Positions 24,147-35,844 are shown, counted from the first letter of the stretch. The stretch: DNA of 64,000 bases from Sclerodactyla briareus (GCA_026419785.1 JAODTK010004510.1:115086-179085), one strand, 5' to 3'. Notes: generated by a model from the letters alone, not told the origin. Numbers and translations are program-made.

Positions 24147-24440
24147 GTAATTGCCCTTTTTCTCTCCCCTCATCTATCTCAAACTGTGAATTCCTCTGTT
24201 CCATTGTAAGTTCGTTCTTCACAACCCATGATTATGTAGCTGTTCCATTTGTAATATGGCAAGGACATCCACAAGTACGCAAAAGCAACAACCTATTTGA
24301 ATGTGGCAAAGGTAGCTGAGCGCAGAAAATAATTTGCGAGAAATTACTCCTGTTCTACGCAACTCTTCTTTCTGACAATATCTACGAAACGCAAAATCTG
24401 TCTGTCCATCACCAAAATTACCAGAGTTAACCATATCACA
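24147..24440 (+). other. Start of intron 1, nothing further recognised
   Basis: Follows the GTAATT donor. No other exon signal seen. Confidence 0.35.
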
Positions 24441-24449
24441 AGGTTCTGT

Positions 24450-24640
24450 TTTAGTGAATGACTCTTCAAATCAAAGCACTTCTTATGGGCATGTTTTGCA
24501 AGCTGGCTGATAATAGATTGGTTACCTAAAGAGTAACCAACGAATGATTCTATGTGTTTTCCAGTTCTTCTTTAAGTGTATGACTCATCGATCGTCCTTA
24601 GGAGACACGTCTCATATGCTAGCTGATATTAGATTGTTGA
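24450..24640 (+). repeat. Diverged ~120-bp tandem duplication in intron 1
   Basis: TGAATGACTCTTC ... GCTGGCTGATAATAGATTG (to about 24,520) is echoed by TGTATGACTCATC ... GCTAGCTGATATTAGATTG (to about 24,638). Confidence 0.4.
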
Positions 24641-24654
24641 AGTGTTCCGTGACA

Positions 24655-25225
24655 TTATGGTTGGGGGCTGTGGTCTGCTGTCGTCTCCACTGCCGGCGCC
24701 GTCTCCACTGTTGGAAACTTTAGGTGTCAGCGTAGTAACTCTTTAATACTATCCGATTGATCTGAAACTGGTATCAGGTCCACCCAGTGAATCTTGAGTT
24801 CGAAAGTTGAGGCATCACTGTTGTCCGCTGCCTCTATTTGCAGGTATACTCGATAAACAGAGTAGTCTGATTTACACAAAGCTTGGTGGATTGGAAGAGA
24901 GTGTCAATTTTGGATGGATTTAAACGAAAAACTGGGGAATGTGGAATGTTGTTAATTCCAAACAACATGAAGGTCTTTCCAATGCCATAGGTCAAATTTG
25001 CAAAATTAGGCGAGGTTCATAACTTTTCGACATAAAACCAAAGCTCGCACAATGTCGACTACAGTTGGATCTGAAACAACAGGTAGGCATTTCAAAGTCA
25101 CCAGAGGTGAAAAAAATTGGGGGGGGGGGGGGAAGATGATGTGCCTTTTCAAATGGGTCCTTAAGGGTCATTCTGCGGGAGAAACACATCAGCGGTTTAT
25201 CTGCCTGCACATATCAGTAGTCAGA
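24655..25225 (+). mobile_element. R2 repeat, copy b
   Basis: Head with ACATTATGGTTGGGGGCTGTGG and CCACTGCCGGCGCCGTC. Then GGAAACTTTAGGTGTCAGCG, AACTCTTTAATACTATCCGAT, GAGTTCGAAAGTTGAGGCATCACTG and TCTATTTGCAGG, all in R2 order. The tail GCGGTTTATCTGCCTGCACA is at about 25,193-25,213. A G run interrupts it at 25,117-25,132. Non-coding. Confidence 0.6.
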
Positions 25226-25684
25226 CCCATGGTTGGGTTTAGCAAAAACTCTAGTTTCGCTCAATTCCAAGGTTTCCAGAGTTGGACAGTAGACAATGAC
25301 TGGCCAACAGAAAACATTTGGGATTAAATAACGAGAACAACGTTGGCAATTGTAAGAAGCAGCTCAAAAGGCCGGATCAGCCTAATAAATAAAATATCAA
25401 TGGCATGATGATGCACCCAATATGGACATGGTCACATGGGGTCATGGTCTATGATGAATCAACATGTGTGCACTTCCTCTGAATGGTCGGTCACAAAGCC
25501 AACTCGGGGGTGTGTCATTTTGCATGGATCATGTCGAAAATAATAGAAAAAGCTGGCCTACCTACAGGTACATACAAGTGGGTCATTTTCAAGGAATTGT
25601 AAGTCTTTAACCTGGGATGACGGAGGGGTACATGGATGCACGATATAAATATGAGCAATAAACAAAATTCTGCAATCCCAAGCT
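25226..25684. other. Intronic, no feature recognised
   Basis: No repeat or exon signal stands out. Confidence 0.35.
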
Positions 25685-25860
25685 TATCCGTTATGGCGAT
25701 ACAGGATTCTGATTGGCTAATCCTAATCTTGTGGCCAAACAGTCAAGACTTTGAATGTAGCTTAATAACGAACTCGGCTGCGCCTGTCCGTTATTTAGCT
25801 AAATTCAGAGTCTGACTGTTCTTTCACCAGTGAAAGTCTCCCAGTTGCAGTTTTTCTTAT
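25685..25860 (+). mobile_element. Foldback-like repeat R4, short copy
   Basis: CAGTCAAGACTTTGAATGTAGC (25,740-25,761) is the inverted partner of GCTAAATTCAGAGTCTGACTG (25,798-25,818), with ACTCGGCTGCGCCTGTCCG in the loop. Flanking words ACAGGATTCTGATTGGCTAATCC and AAGTCTCCCAGTTGCAGTTT recur in the long copy at 31,731-32,425. Confidence 0.6.
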
Positions 25861-26669
25861 GAAAAAAAAATGTGCGTAAATAAAAAGATGAAGGAATGAA
25901 AAATGATGTGTAAAAAGTGAGTTTTGGTGGTAGGGGTGCTTCTGAGCTCAAGACTACTGGGCACCCCTCCCCCCTCCTTCTGTGGGGAGTCTTGAACCAA
26001 TCAAGACTCTAGTTCCCTTCCAATCTACACATCTATCTGGAGATGTTCAATCCCCTCCTTTCTGCCATTGCTAAGACCAAGAAAAAAAATTCACAGAATA
26101 TTCTCTCTCTTTCCCTGACTGCAATTAATTGACATACATAAAAGCTGAATGCTCACTCAATTAGGCTACAAGCCAAACCATCTGCTAGAATTTCCTTGTG
26201 GAAGGTGCAAGAACGCATTCATTTCGTGATGTGAATTTTTCTAATCCGCAATATACATCTCCAATCATTCCAGTTCCCATGTGCCGAGAATGGAACCCAT
26301 ACAGGCCCGTGTTGTGCAGGGTGGATGAATTTGATCAAGCACAGTAGTGGTCGAGAAATTGCCCATCAACAAGGCACACGAGTGCTCATTCACTGCTCAA
26401 GGACTCGCTTTGAATGTTGAACCTTACAAGAAAATTATGGAACCTGAGGGTAGGGGCTTGCAAATATCATGTAACTACTCAACACATGTGACAATGATCA
26501 CATTTACATGTGTTTGTTTTAATGTATCCATTCGTACAGTGTTGGTATGCGTTGTTTGCAAGCATTCAAAATATGCGGCATTTAAAATATGTAAGGATTT
26601 GATTTTAATCTCAGTGCTCAGTGAGATTTGAGACGGCACACCTACCCAGGAGGTTAACATTCTGATACC
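25861..26669. other. Intronic, no feature recognised
   Basis: Homopolymers and chance frames only. Confidence 0.35.
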
Positions 26670-27338
26670 TTGTAGACCGACGGTCGGCCAACCTGTGGGT
26701 CGTGAAGGAATTTTGGATGGTAAAAAACTGCAGGAGATTTCATTTCCCCAAGTTTGGTTCTTGCTTGTTGGCCGAGCCCGTAATTTCCTTTACTCCTTCA
26801 AACTTTGAACTTCTTATTTCTGCTTGCCACTTGGCCACACAGAATTCCTTTTACTTCTTTTCCTTTAACTTTAAAACTTTTTATTCTGCTGGCCACACAA
26901 AATTTCCTTCACTCCTTTAACTTTACGTCCCCATCCAGGGAACTAACAGTGAACCCCGGTCCAAGGTCTAACCACTTTCCCAGATTCAACTTAAATTTGA
27001 AATTACAATTAGCAATTTTACATATAACTTGGGAGTGAGATGTTGTTGTTTTCGCCACACGGGCGGCGATCATGTGGGGCAGGCATGGCATGGGGACAGT
27101 CCGCAATCATTTTTGTGAGGGGACATGATGGAAAATCACACAATTTTAAACAAATAGCAAAATTGGGGATGAGTTCTGTGTCAAATTCTATTCGGGAAGT
27201 GCCGTTTCCTGCACTCGAGGGGGGGTGGAAAAACCCAAAATCTATTATGAAAGTAACAGGGTAACAAGGGTCGCGATAGCAAGCTTTTTACCATTTTTGG
27301 TCACCGTAACAAAAAGGTTGCTGACCACTGTTGTAGAC
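26670..27338 (+). mobile_element. Non-autonomous hAT transposon (MITE) with 8-bp target duplication
   Basis: The element occupies 26,678-27,330 (653 bp). Its left end CGACGGTCGGCCAACCTG and right end AAGGTTGCTGACCACTG are imperfect terminal inverted repeats matching the hAT/Charlie-type CAGTGGTCGGCAACCT pattern. Both ends are flanked by the identical octamer TTGTAGAC (26,670-26,677 and 27,331-27,338), the size of target duplication that hAT transposases make. The interior has no transposase. It sits in intron 1 of the VAC8-like gene. The perfect duplication suggests fairly recent insertion. Confidence 0.88.
26765..26925 (+). repeat. Threefold ~60-bp minisatellite inside the hAT element
   Basis: TTGGCC(A/G)-CxCxxAATTTCCTTTACTCCTT-AACTTT is repeated about three times with divergence (starts near 26,768, 26,830 and 26,890). 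Confidence 0.55.
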
Positions 27339-28030
27339 CATCAGCTGAGTGGGTGCATTCAAAGGTCATTCATGGTTTCCATTTATTATCTTCCACATAC
27401 TCCACCCAGCGCATGCATACCAATTATCATTTGTCTGGGGGGGAGGTTGGGTCGGGGACCGCATCTCAATTCATATCCTCACCCTCCTAATGGCAAATTA
27501 TGTAAATTAGCGGCCCATAGGACATATATACTGTTGCAAAATTTGATGAGAAGAACAGCGTGAAATGTCTACCGAATAGTTACAAAAAAAGTGTCTTTGT
27601 GTTTAAAAATTTATTGGTCACAGGGTCAAAGTAGAAGCGTGATGTTCTGCCCCCCCCCCCCTCCTGCTTTATGGTACTGCTCCATGTACCCATGTCCCCA
27701 AATATTTTTCGAAAGCCCAGTTTTGTGGGTTTTAAAACTGATATCTGGTTGGAAACCCAGAAATGCCTTCTGCATATGAGTAGGGGTCTTTCCAGCCGAA
27801 CACTTCTGTTACTGTTCATATCTTTAAATCTCCCAATTCATGCTCAACCATTATCGAGATTAGCGCAATATACCGTCTCAGCACTGATGTGCATAAATTC
27901 AGACATTAAACGGGATAATGATGAAGCTATGGTGATGTGTAGTATAGATAGGAGTAGTAGCAAGAGTCATTATTCTCTGTGCACGGGGTGCTTCATTTGA
28001 GGGGCAACTATGAGCTCCCGCCCCCAACCC
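27339..28030. other. Intronic, no gene recognised
   Basis: A C run at 27,651-27,662 and chance frames. Confidence 0.35.
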
Positions 28031-28098
28031 GTCGCCCCCCCTCCCCGTTCGCCCCCCCTCCCCGTCGCCCCCCCTCCCCGTCGCCCCCCCTCCCCATC
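28031..28098 (+). repeat. 16-17-bp C-rich minisatellite
   Basis: About four units of GTCGCCCCCCCTCCCC. The glycine/arginine- and proline-rich frames across it are artefacts of the repeat. Confidence 0.9.
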
Positions 28099-29274
28099 TC
28101 CTCTGTCCCCCACCTGACAACCCCACCTGACAACCCTTCTCTCAAAGACACAATCATGTTGTAGCGGAGAATACTCAGCCTATTGATTATCCCAGGCCTG
28201 CAGGCAAGCAAATTCAGTCTCATGCACTATTTTGAAACATGAAAATTATTATGGTGTGAGACTTGACACAACGCCTCGCTGAAGGGAGATGGCTAATTGG
28301 ATTCTGCTAGCGGGCCTGATACTTAGAGGAATTCAACTTCACAAGTTTCGGCTGAAATGATGGTATGGCTTGAAATAAAGATGCATAAGATGCTTGCAGT
28401 GTCTCAACTTGAGGAAATATGTGGACTAAAATCAGATCCAGTGAATCTACTCTACATTCAGCTATAATCAAATTTTGATAGCTGAATTCCAGGAATTTAA
28501 ATTGCTCAAGGTCGGTCACGGGGAGAGACTTGTGGATTTAGGGGGAGAAGGGGGTGGCCAACTCAACTCGCTCTTGATTTGGCCATAAGTTGTTAGAAAT
28601 TTGACAAGAGGTGGAATGGTGTTCAGGTGCGTTCCGATGCACGCGGGCGGGGGGCGATTGGAAGACTCGTTCCATGAACGCGGGCGGGCGTTTTCTCGAG
28701 TCACGCACCTTCTCACTTTAGTTGTATATGCACTATATAACAACAGATGTAGCCGACTATATATTGTTGTTGTTGTTATTATATATTATTTATCAAACAC
28801 CGGACGCATACTATTTTTTAAAACTAAAAACCGTGTTTCAGTTTCTGAAAAACCAGTGTTTAAAATGTCAACGATTACGGCCCACTATAAACTTCACAAT
28901 TGACAGGTTTTGGAGATTTAATTAGCAAAATCTTGACATATCAATGGTTTAAACATGTAAAATGGTTCAATAGGTGGTCTGGCCATTAAAAAAATAGAGA
29001 CATCTGTATAGAATCCAAGGCCCTAGTGTTGAAACAGTTTGAATGTTGTTTGGACATTATTTGAACATAAAATTATCCTCTACTCTCCATTACGGGCTTA
29101 CCAAAGCCGGTAGACGGCGGGAAAATCCCCGGAAATCGATTAAAAATACCACGGGACACGCGGGGCGGTGCGAAAACAAAAATTTGCACATGACGATTCG
29201 AAAAACGGCCCGACCGCCTGCCCGCCTGCCTGCCCGCCTGCCTGCCCCCCGAATGCCTTGGATTATATTCTAGT
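28099..29274. other. Intronic, no gene recognised
   Basis: A duplicated CACCTGACAACCC (28,110-28,135) and a GCCTGCCC-type run (29,215-29,247). No exon seen. Confidence 0.35.
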
Positions 29275-29984
29275 TTATCCATCCATTAGCCATCCATCCG
29301 TGTGTCAACAATTGCCGTTTTGGCCCCCAAGCACTCATTCTTGGATGGATGTCAACCAAACTTGGACATATGTTGATTGTCCATGGAACAGTTGACTGCA
29401 TGTTTGAAACTCTTTATCCGACTGCATTCTGAACTTGGTACACATGTCTCCATAGTGGAAATCTCGATTAGTTCGAAGGGGGCATCACTGCTGTCTGCTG
29501 CCCTCTGTTTTGCAGGATTTACATGAAATACAGAGTTATCTGATTACAGAAAAAATGGTGGGTGGGGACAAAAAGTTGGTTCCCAAAAACAAAATTTATT
29601 GTTAAAGCTCTTAGCAGATTATGCAAACCGTATGTGCGAAGGATGTAGTTTGGCTGTAGGACCTGTATTGACAGGCGATGTACGATTATTTTCAGCTTGA
29701 AATATGCTCTTATGTGGTCTAATTTGCATAATTTAGCAAATTTCCAGTTTGTCAGATTTCCCGAACTTGTGATGTGGTCTTCCATGGTTCCTGAGAAATT
29801 TAAAAGTGAAGTCGGGGTCAATGGGAGATCAATTGATATGGTCTAATTTGCATATTTTATGCAATTTGTGAAAGTTTGTTGAGATTTCCACAAAACTTGG
29901 TAATGTGATCCACCTTTGATCCAGATCATTTTGAGGTACAGCTGGGGTCAGTAGAGGATGATGTAGGTGCCTAATTGCAGAATT

Positions 29985-30368
29985 AATTCTAATTTCAAAC
30001 TGTTAAGAATTCCGCCAAATTCAGTAGGTATGGTCCGTTAAAATTTTCTGGAATCTGATGTGTTGATGTTCAAGATTTTGAACTCCATCATATAACAGCT
30101 TCTGTTGGAATAAAGCAATGGGAGCGAGTAAACCGTAGCTCCTGGACCATTTTGCTGCCCTGTTATAGTCATGATACATGGCCTTAATTTGCATAATTTA
30201 TTCCATTTTTCAACTTGTGTAAGAATTTCGCAAAACTCGGTAGGTATGGTTCGTTAAAATTTTGAATCTGATGTACTTTGTGTTGATTGAATTTGATTTG
30301 AATCCATCATTATATAGCATTCTTTACGACATAAGCACTGAGGAACGAGTAAACCATTAGCTCCTGTG
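29985..30368 (+). repeat. ~195-bp tandem duplication within R2 copy c
   Basis: AAGAATTxCGCxAAAxTC-GTAGGTATGGT, CGTTAAAATTTT, AATCTGATGT and GAGTAAACC-TAGCTCCTG each occur twice in order, near 30,005-30,150 and 30,220-30,365. Confidence 0.65.
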
Positions 30369-30967
30369 ACAAGTGTGATGTTTTGTTATAAGCGCCCACA
30401 GCAACCCTCTCTTATCCCAACCAATTTGAGTAAGCTATGCAAAAATACGGTAAAATTTTCTTTCTCTCTTTCTTGCCTGGGGACTGGGGACGAATGTGGA
30501 GGTTTAATAAAGATATATTTAGGACATCCATGTCGCTGCGTGGAGGGTAGTTTGTTGGTGTGTGGGGGGAGGGTGTGGGCTGCCTGGCGGGGGGGGGGCA
30601 TGTTCTCTGGCTACTGGGAAAATAAAAGGCAATGAATTAACTAAAGGAAATGGATTTAAAAGGCAAAGAAGCCCGGGCTGCTAAGGGGATTTAGCAACAT
30701 TTCAAGTTGAGATTGGGTCAAAGAAGTGAGTGGGGATGTATGGAGAAAGAGGGGGGGGGGGGCAGGAAGAAGAAGAAAAAAGCAATTAAGGGACTTTTGT
30801 AATAAGAGTCAAAAACCTTATCGCGTCAGTTATTTTAGGAACTTTTGGAATCTTGTGTTTTATGTGAAAATAGTGGTTGTTCGTTTGCCTGCGATGGTCT
30901 ACATGAACTAGTTGGTTGTGTGGAGTGGAGTAGTGTAGGAATAATAGAAACCACTGATCGCGCAAAC

Positions 30968-30992
30968 AGGCGACCGCTTTTGGCGATCGCCT
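30968..30992 (+). repeat. Isolated R1-type 3' hairpin
   Basis: AGGCGA and TCGCCT flank a GC-rich loop, preceded by CCACTGATCGCGCAAAC as in R1 3' ends. No R1 5' hairpin was found upstream within the region. Confidence 0.6.
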
Positions 30993-31175
30993 TGGCTAAC
31001 TTTGTGTATATAACCTAAAACAACAGGTAGGGTATTTCAGAGTACACAAGAGGTCAAATGGCACGTATGTAATATCTTTTCATCTGAACTATGAAGTCCA
31101 TGAAGGCTTGTAGCAGGGATAAAGCACAGTGGCGGTGTACCGCCTGCACATGTCTGGTTCTTTGACTGATGTTTG

Positions 31176-31730
31176 ATCAAACTTGGACACAATGTTTATT
31201 GACTGCTAAGACATGTTTTGCCATCTGAAGGATCAAGGTCAAAGGTCATACAAGGGGTCAATAGGCAAGCGCTTTTTTTTTTTATACCTTTTAAAACTGC
31301 CTTGTGGCCTAATGATCTTGAACATTTACTGAAACCCATATATGTAGGCTACAGTCATCTTGGTACATTTGTTTGCAGTTCGAGCTACGCAACATTAGTG
31401 CTCTAGTTCTCCGCAAGTTGACTTTTGAACAATTGACGTTTTTTGGATGTGTGAGGTTCTTGGTTTGAACAGTATTAACGATTAAATCCATTAGCATTCT
31501 GCCTGGGGTTTATGACGTAACAGTTAGCCTGATGATATAGTGTGCGTGTGGTCACTATAGCGTAGTGCAGTTCGTGGCAGTTTTATCGTTGGCATTGGGT
31601 AGCCATGAAGGCTCCTACGCATGGACTAGCACCTTGTTAGCTGCATGTTAATTTCAATTTGCCATGGTGAAGGATAGATGGTCTACAGGCCCCTAACCAT
31701 TCATTATCATTCTACAACCCCAAAGCCATG
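31176..31730. other. R7-like debris then no feature
   Basis: AAACTTGGACACAATGTTTAT and GATCAAGGTCAAAGGTCATAC (31,180-31,260) match the R7 text near 63,750-63,820. Beyond about 31,280 nothing is recognised. Confidence 0.4.
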
Positions 31731-32425
31731 GTTATTGCAAAACAGGATTCTGGATTGGTTAATCCCAATCACGTAGCGGACTACTATTTTTGCAATAACA
31801 GTCAGCTGTTAGAGTAACACAAACAATCGAATACTTGCTCGCTTTGCTGCCTTTAAGTAAACGCATACTTTTTGTTGAACGCGAATGTAAGGAAGTTTGG
31901 AAGTTTATGTTTAAACGCGCAGATCCGGCTTTCAGCATACGCGCTCTTCAGAGGGCCGTCTGACTCAACGGAATACACCGAGCTAAACGACGCGTCGCTC
32001 GTTGCACTTGGAGAACGCCATTTTCAACACGCGCAGAACCCTCCGTTTTGGCACGCGTGGTTGGGTATTGCGTCTCCCCGTAACATACAGCACGCACTGC
32101 ACAATCTTTGTGTATGTACGCAATGCAATTTACTCGATTGTAAACCAACGCAATAGTTAACCCTTCTACTTATTCCGTTTAGAGATACAAAGATTATAGA
32201 TCCTAGCGATATAGATATCTCTAATCGCCTGGGTAATTCGTAATTGCCGGGTCGTAGAATAGAGAATCAACTACAGCAGGTCGACCTTTTCTGGTTCCTA
32301 AACAGTCCTCGACTCTGAATTTTCTTATACGACGCGGCTGCGCCTCGTCCCCTTGTTATTTACCTAAATTCAGAGTAGAGACTGTTTATTCAACCATTAA
32401 AAGTCTCCGCAGTTGCAGTTTATTC
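31731..32425 (+). mobile_element. Foldback-like repeat R4, long copy with two hairpins
   Basis: Left part: GTTATTGCAAAA (31,731-31,742) and its perfect inverse TTTTGCAATAAC (31,788-31,799) bracket CAGGATTCTGGATTGGTTAATCC. Right part: AAACAGTCCTCGACTCTGAATT (32,299-32,321) and AAATTCAGAGTAGAGACTGTTT (32,366-32,387) are inverted partners around the GCGGCTGCGCCTCGTCC loop. Both parts match the short copy at 25,685-25,860, but here about 470 bp of extra, uncharacterised DNA separates them. Confidence 0.6.
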
Positions 32426-33290
32426 CCTTAATTATTTGTTCATTAACACTTTCTGCTGATTAGCAATGAGCTCTTCATCATGATATGTGTCACCTTGGGC
32501 GTGGGTATGACTGGGTGCAAACTAGACATTCCAACATTTATAGCTTGACTTTTAAACAATGGAAGGCAATGATGGGTGTAGATATCGAAAGAACCAAATC
32601 ACTTTTGAAACAATGGAAGGCATGATGGTTAGTAGGGATTTATATATCAAAAGAACAACATCTATGACCAAATATTACACGGGGAAGGTTTATTTCAAAT
32701 GCTGGGCTACGTTCCTTAATTCACGTATGCAGCAATTTGGACTTCCATTGATCCTTGAAAGCATTGGCAATGTGTTTTCGTCGGGAACCACCCAGCACAA
32801 TGTCCTGCCACTTTCCATCCAACCCTCGTAAGGCTAAGATGTGGATGCCGTATGCAGCAAGACACCATAGAAGGCAGATTTATGCGCGCGTAATGAGCAT
32901 AAAACGTGCCTAAATGAGCTTGCAGTTTGGTTTTGCAGAGATGAAGACAATCTCCCTAACGAAAAAACAAAAAAATCCCCAAATAAGATGGACAAACCCT
33001 GGTCGGCAAAATTTCCTGTGTATATACGGGATGTCAGCAATTTATGCACAAATATGGCTAATTGATTCTTGGAATATCTTCCTCATAAAGCAATTTAATG
33101 TCCTTATCCATTAGGCCTTTTAAATTATATACATTTAATATTCTTTCCAAACCATCCCCCCCCCCCAGCAAAATTCTTTCACATTCATCACCGCACACCA
33201 CCTCCGCATCTATGGAATCCTATCTTTGGCTGTATGAATCAGTTGGGAGAGCCATCAATTGACATTTCTGTTCCCTCGTCTTTCTGTCAG
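32426..33290. other. End of intron 1
   Basis: No gene seen. A C run (33,157-33,167) and a pyrimidine-rich tract (TTCCCTCGTCTTTCTGTCAG) lead into the exon 2 acceptor at 33,289-33,290. Confidence 0.45.
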
Positions 33291-33412
33291 AACATGAGAA
33301 GAAACCAGTCCTGACAAAGCAGAGGTTAAAGTCCCTCTGTGTCCTGACGTATTCAGAGAACGCGGACCTCCACGATCGGCTGCGCTCTGTCTGGCAGAGA
33401 TCAGCGAAAGAC
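33291..33412 (+). CDS. VAC8-like armadillo protein, exon 2
   Basis: Bounded by a TTTCTGTCAG acceptor and a GTAAGT donor (33,413). It encodes HEKKPVLTKQRLKSLCVLTY SENADLH, then, one frame over, RSAALCLAEISER. This aligns with the first ARM repeat of VAC8 (...LKALTTLVYSDNLNLQ, RSAALAFAEITEK), with the LK, YS and RSAAL-AEI positions all kept. One base is missing between CTCCAC and GATCGG (about 33,372), and the junction with exon 1 does not close perfectly in phase. The family's ARM repeats form a superhelix for protein binding. About 120 bp per exon fits one repeat per exon. Confidence 0.72.
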
Positions 33413-33888
33413 GTAAGTACTGACTATCTTTTCCGGACTATGGGTTTTGATCATCGAAGATGCGAGGATCAGTTGATACTGATGGAGTATTGCCTCCTCT
33501 CTCGAGATTATTCAACGGTCTAGTCTGACTGTGGATGATTCATGTTCACTGCTGGACTGCTATTTTACATCCCTATTTATGCGAGTGAAGGTCTATTTCA
33601 ACATACCCCTGTACCCTTCAAACCGCACCCCCCCCCCCAATATGCTACCCACACTGGGTACTTTCACATAGTTGATTCTGAGGTATGAGAGGTAAGGGGG
33701 GGGGGGTGGGGGGGCGGGAGGTGGGACAGGGTTTGTGATGAAGTGGAGAGTGCTGAGCATTGTGCTTCGTAAAGGATGTATAGCATGTAATGTACAGCGA
33801 GGAGCAGTCAGGCCCGGGTCAAAATGGAGTACAATTATTCTGAATATTTTGTTACATCATACCGGGTTTTTCACATCATGGACCACTA
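33413..33888. other. Intron 2, first part
   Basis: C and G homopolymers at 33,628-33,638 and 33,697-33,720. No exon. Confidence 0.4.
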
Positions 33889-35295
33889 TTTTTGTCTCGC
33901 CTGAACTTGTGCAAGGAAGCGACTAGTGGTCACTTTGTTGGTGTCTGTCTCTGTTTCCGTCTGTCTGTCGTCGTTGTCTGTCACGTATGGGCGGTTAGAT
34001 ATCTCCTGAACCATGGAGGCCATCATGCTGGGACCTTTTTGTGGAGGTGCGCGTGTGAAGAGTTGCTGATGTGGGTCCACTTTCGTTCCAAACGACACTA
34101 CTTCATTGCTAAATTTGCATTATTTAAGAAAATTGGCCCGGAAGCTTGTGTACAAGATATCTCTTGATCGGTAGTGCCATGGTATTGCCGTTCGGGGTAT
34201 ATAACAACTAGTGTACACAAACTGATTGATTCCTGGCATTATATAGGCTAATTAAGTAGTCTAATTTGCATAATTTCTGCGATATCTTTGAAGTTCGTTT
34301 GGATTTTGATGAAACTTGGTGGAGATGGTTCATCTATAGTCCCAATAAATTTTACAGTAGGGATGAGGTCACCGAAGGTCATTTAATGTTACTTAATTTG
34401 CATTTACCTAGTCTAATTTGGACATAATTCATGCAGATTTTAAGTTGGTTGAATCCTCATGAAACTTGGTGAGATGGTATGCCTTTGATCCTGATATAAA
34501 ATTGAACAACAGGCAAAAGGTATTTATGTGAAAATTTCATGAATTACGCAATTTTTCGAAGTTTTGTTAAATGGCCAATTACAATTGGAAAGAGTGCAGT
34601 CAGGGTGTTCGTAGAGATTTGTCATGGTAATTTTTGGGTTCAGTGGATCAACAAATCTAAAGACAGCAGGTCAAGGTCAAGTTTTAAGAAAATGTGCTTA
34701 CCTTAGGAGTTACAGCCAAGAAATGAAAACTGTCAATTTGGGGTGTATGTGATAGAGCGGTCTGTGGCTCATAGACGAAACAACTCCTTGCTTCGATATG
34801 ACACCTGGCTCTTCAAGTTAAAAGGTGGCCAAAAGGTTGATTTGAATACCTTTCGGGCGATAGCATAGGCGTGGTATCTGATTACATATGCTTTTGGGGC
34901 TTGGTGCAGTCACATCGAGGCAAGCATTTTTCATAAAAACCGTCATGTCATCAAAGGTCATTTAAGGGCACTCATGGACCAAGAACGGCCCAATAATATT
35001 TCCTGCAACAGCTTCTAGTGACTGTGTGTGATATGCTGGAATTTGGGGACATGAGATTATCGAGGCGTAACATTTTTCATATAAAAATGTAATGTCATTA
35101 AAGGTCATCAAGGTCACTTATGGACCACAATAATGCCAAATAATAACATTCCCTGCAATAGCCTCCAAAGACTGTATGTGATATGGCTGATGTTTCGAGC
35201 CAAGTTGCTCATTTATGATGGGAATATTTCATGAAACTGTTATGTTATCAAAGGGCATTCAATTATCCAAATCTTAATTGTGAGAAGTATTGAAA
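33889..35295 (+). mobile_element. R1 element, copy E, 3' end missing
   Basis: 5' hairpin GTCTCGCCTGAAC...CAAGGAAGCGAC at 33,894-33,923, a GTCTGTC-rich microsatellite, the full R1 head, and the middle module shared with copy D. It ends in two or three diverged 150-bp sub-repeats (CATGTCATCAAAGGTCATTTAAG, ATGTCATTAAAGGTCATCAAGG) related to the satellite. No 3' hairpin follows. Confidence 0.65.
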
Positions 35296-35725
35296 TTAGT
35301 AAAACAGCCCCAACAAAACTCCATACATTATTGATTATTATTATTCCCCTCTTGGCTACCCATTAGGAAATGGTATAGTCTAGCTCAGCATCACTATCAA
35401 TATAGCAGATCTATCTATTTGAATTTTTACTCATTTCAATTTTCAACCCCTCAGGTATGGTATTTCCATTCATCTTAACTAGAAAAAAATATACAGAATT
35501 GATCAGTAGAACAACCTGATTTCTGTTTGAGTGCCAGGCGTACCATGCCATCACCGGGCTGCACACTATGGCTACATCCATTGGGGGGGGGGGGGGGGGG
35601 GTGTCCCCTGGAGTCGCTGCCGATGCAGAGGGTTGCGGCAAATTCGGAGGGGGCGCCCATGCTCGGTAGCGAATAATACAAACAGTTTTCTTCCACTCTC
35701 ACCTTTTTCCCCCCCTCTCACTCAG
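35296..35725. other. Intron 2, last part
   Basis: Includes a G run at 35,583-35,601 and a polypyrimidine tract directly before the exon 3 acceptor. Confidence 0.45.
35583..35601 (+). repeat. G homopolymer tract
   Basis: About 18-19 consecutive G bases, 125 bp upstream of exon 3. Confidence 0.9.
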
Positions 35726-35844
35726 TTATGCATCGCTAACTACCGAGATGATGGAGCCAGTGATAGTCCTTCTAGAGTCTGAGGATGTCGAGACACAGAA
35801 GGCTGCATCACTAGCCGTCAGCAACTTTGCTCTCGTCGGCCCTG
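35726..35844 (+). CDS. VAC8-like armadillo protein, exon 3
   Basis: Bounded by CTCTCACTCAG and a GTAAGG donor (35,845). It encodes YASLTTEMMEPVIVLLESED VETQKAASLAVSNFALVGP without internal interruption, aligning with VAC8 ([33 protein letters not shown]). The EPxxxLL, SxD and QxAAxxAxxN(F/L)A signatures of an ARM repeat are all present. The phase with exon 2 is off by about one base. This is the cleanest exon of the gene in the window and the best single piece of evidence for its identity. Confidence 0.78.

Larger units (their letters stand above)
29275..31175 (+). mobile_element. Composite R7/R2 repeat region (R2 copy c)
   Basis: Begins with the R7 head (CCATCC units, GTTTTGGCCCCCAA, CAACCAAACTTGGACA; 29,278-29,395). 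This joins to R2 body words (CTCTTTATCCGACTGCAT, GTTCGAAGGGGGCATCACTGCTG, CCTCTGTTTTGCAGGA; 29,405-29,520). TTGCATAATT-rich body follows to about 30,400. An R1-type 3' hairpin lies at 30,968-30,992. An R2 tail (AACAACAGGTAGGGTATTTCAGAG ... GGTGTACCGCCTGCACA) ends near 31,165. No coding capacity. The layout suggests nested or chimeric insertion. Confidence 0.5.
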
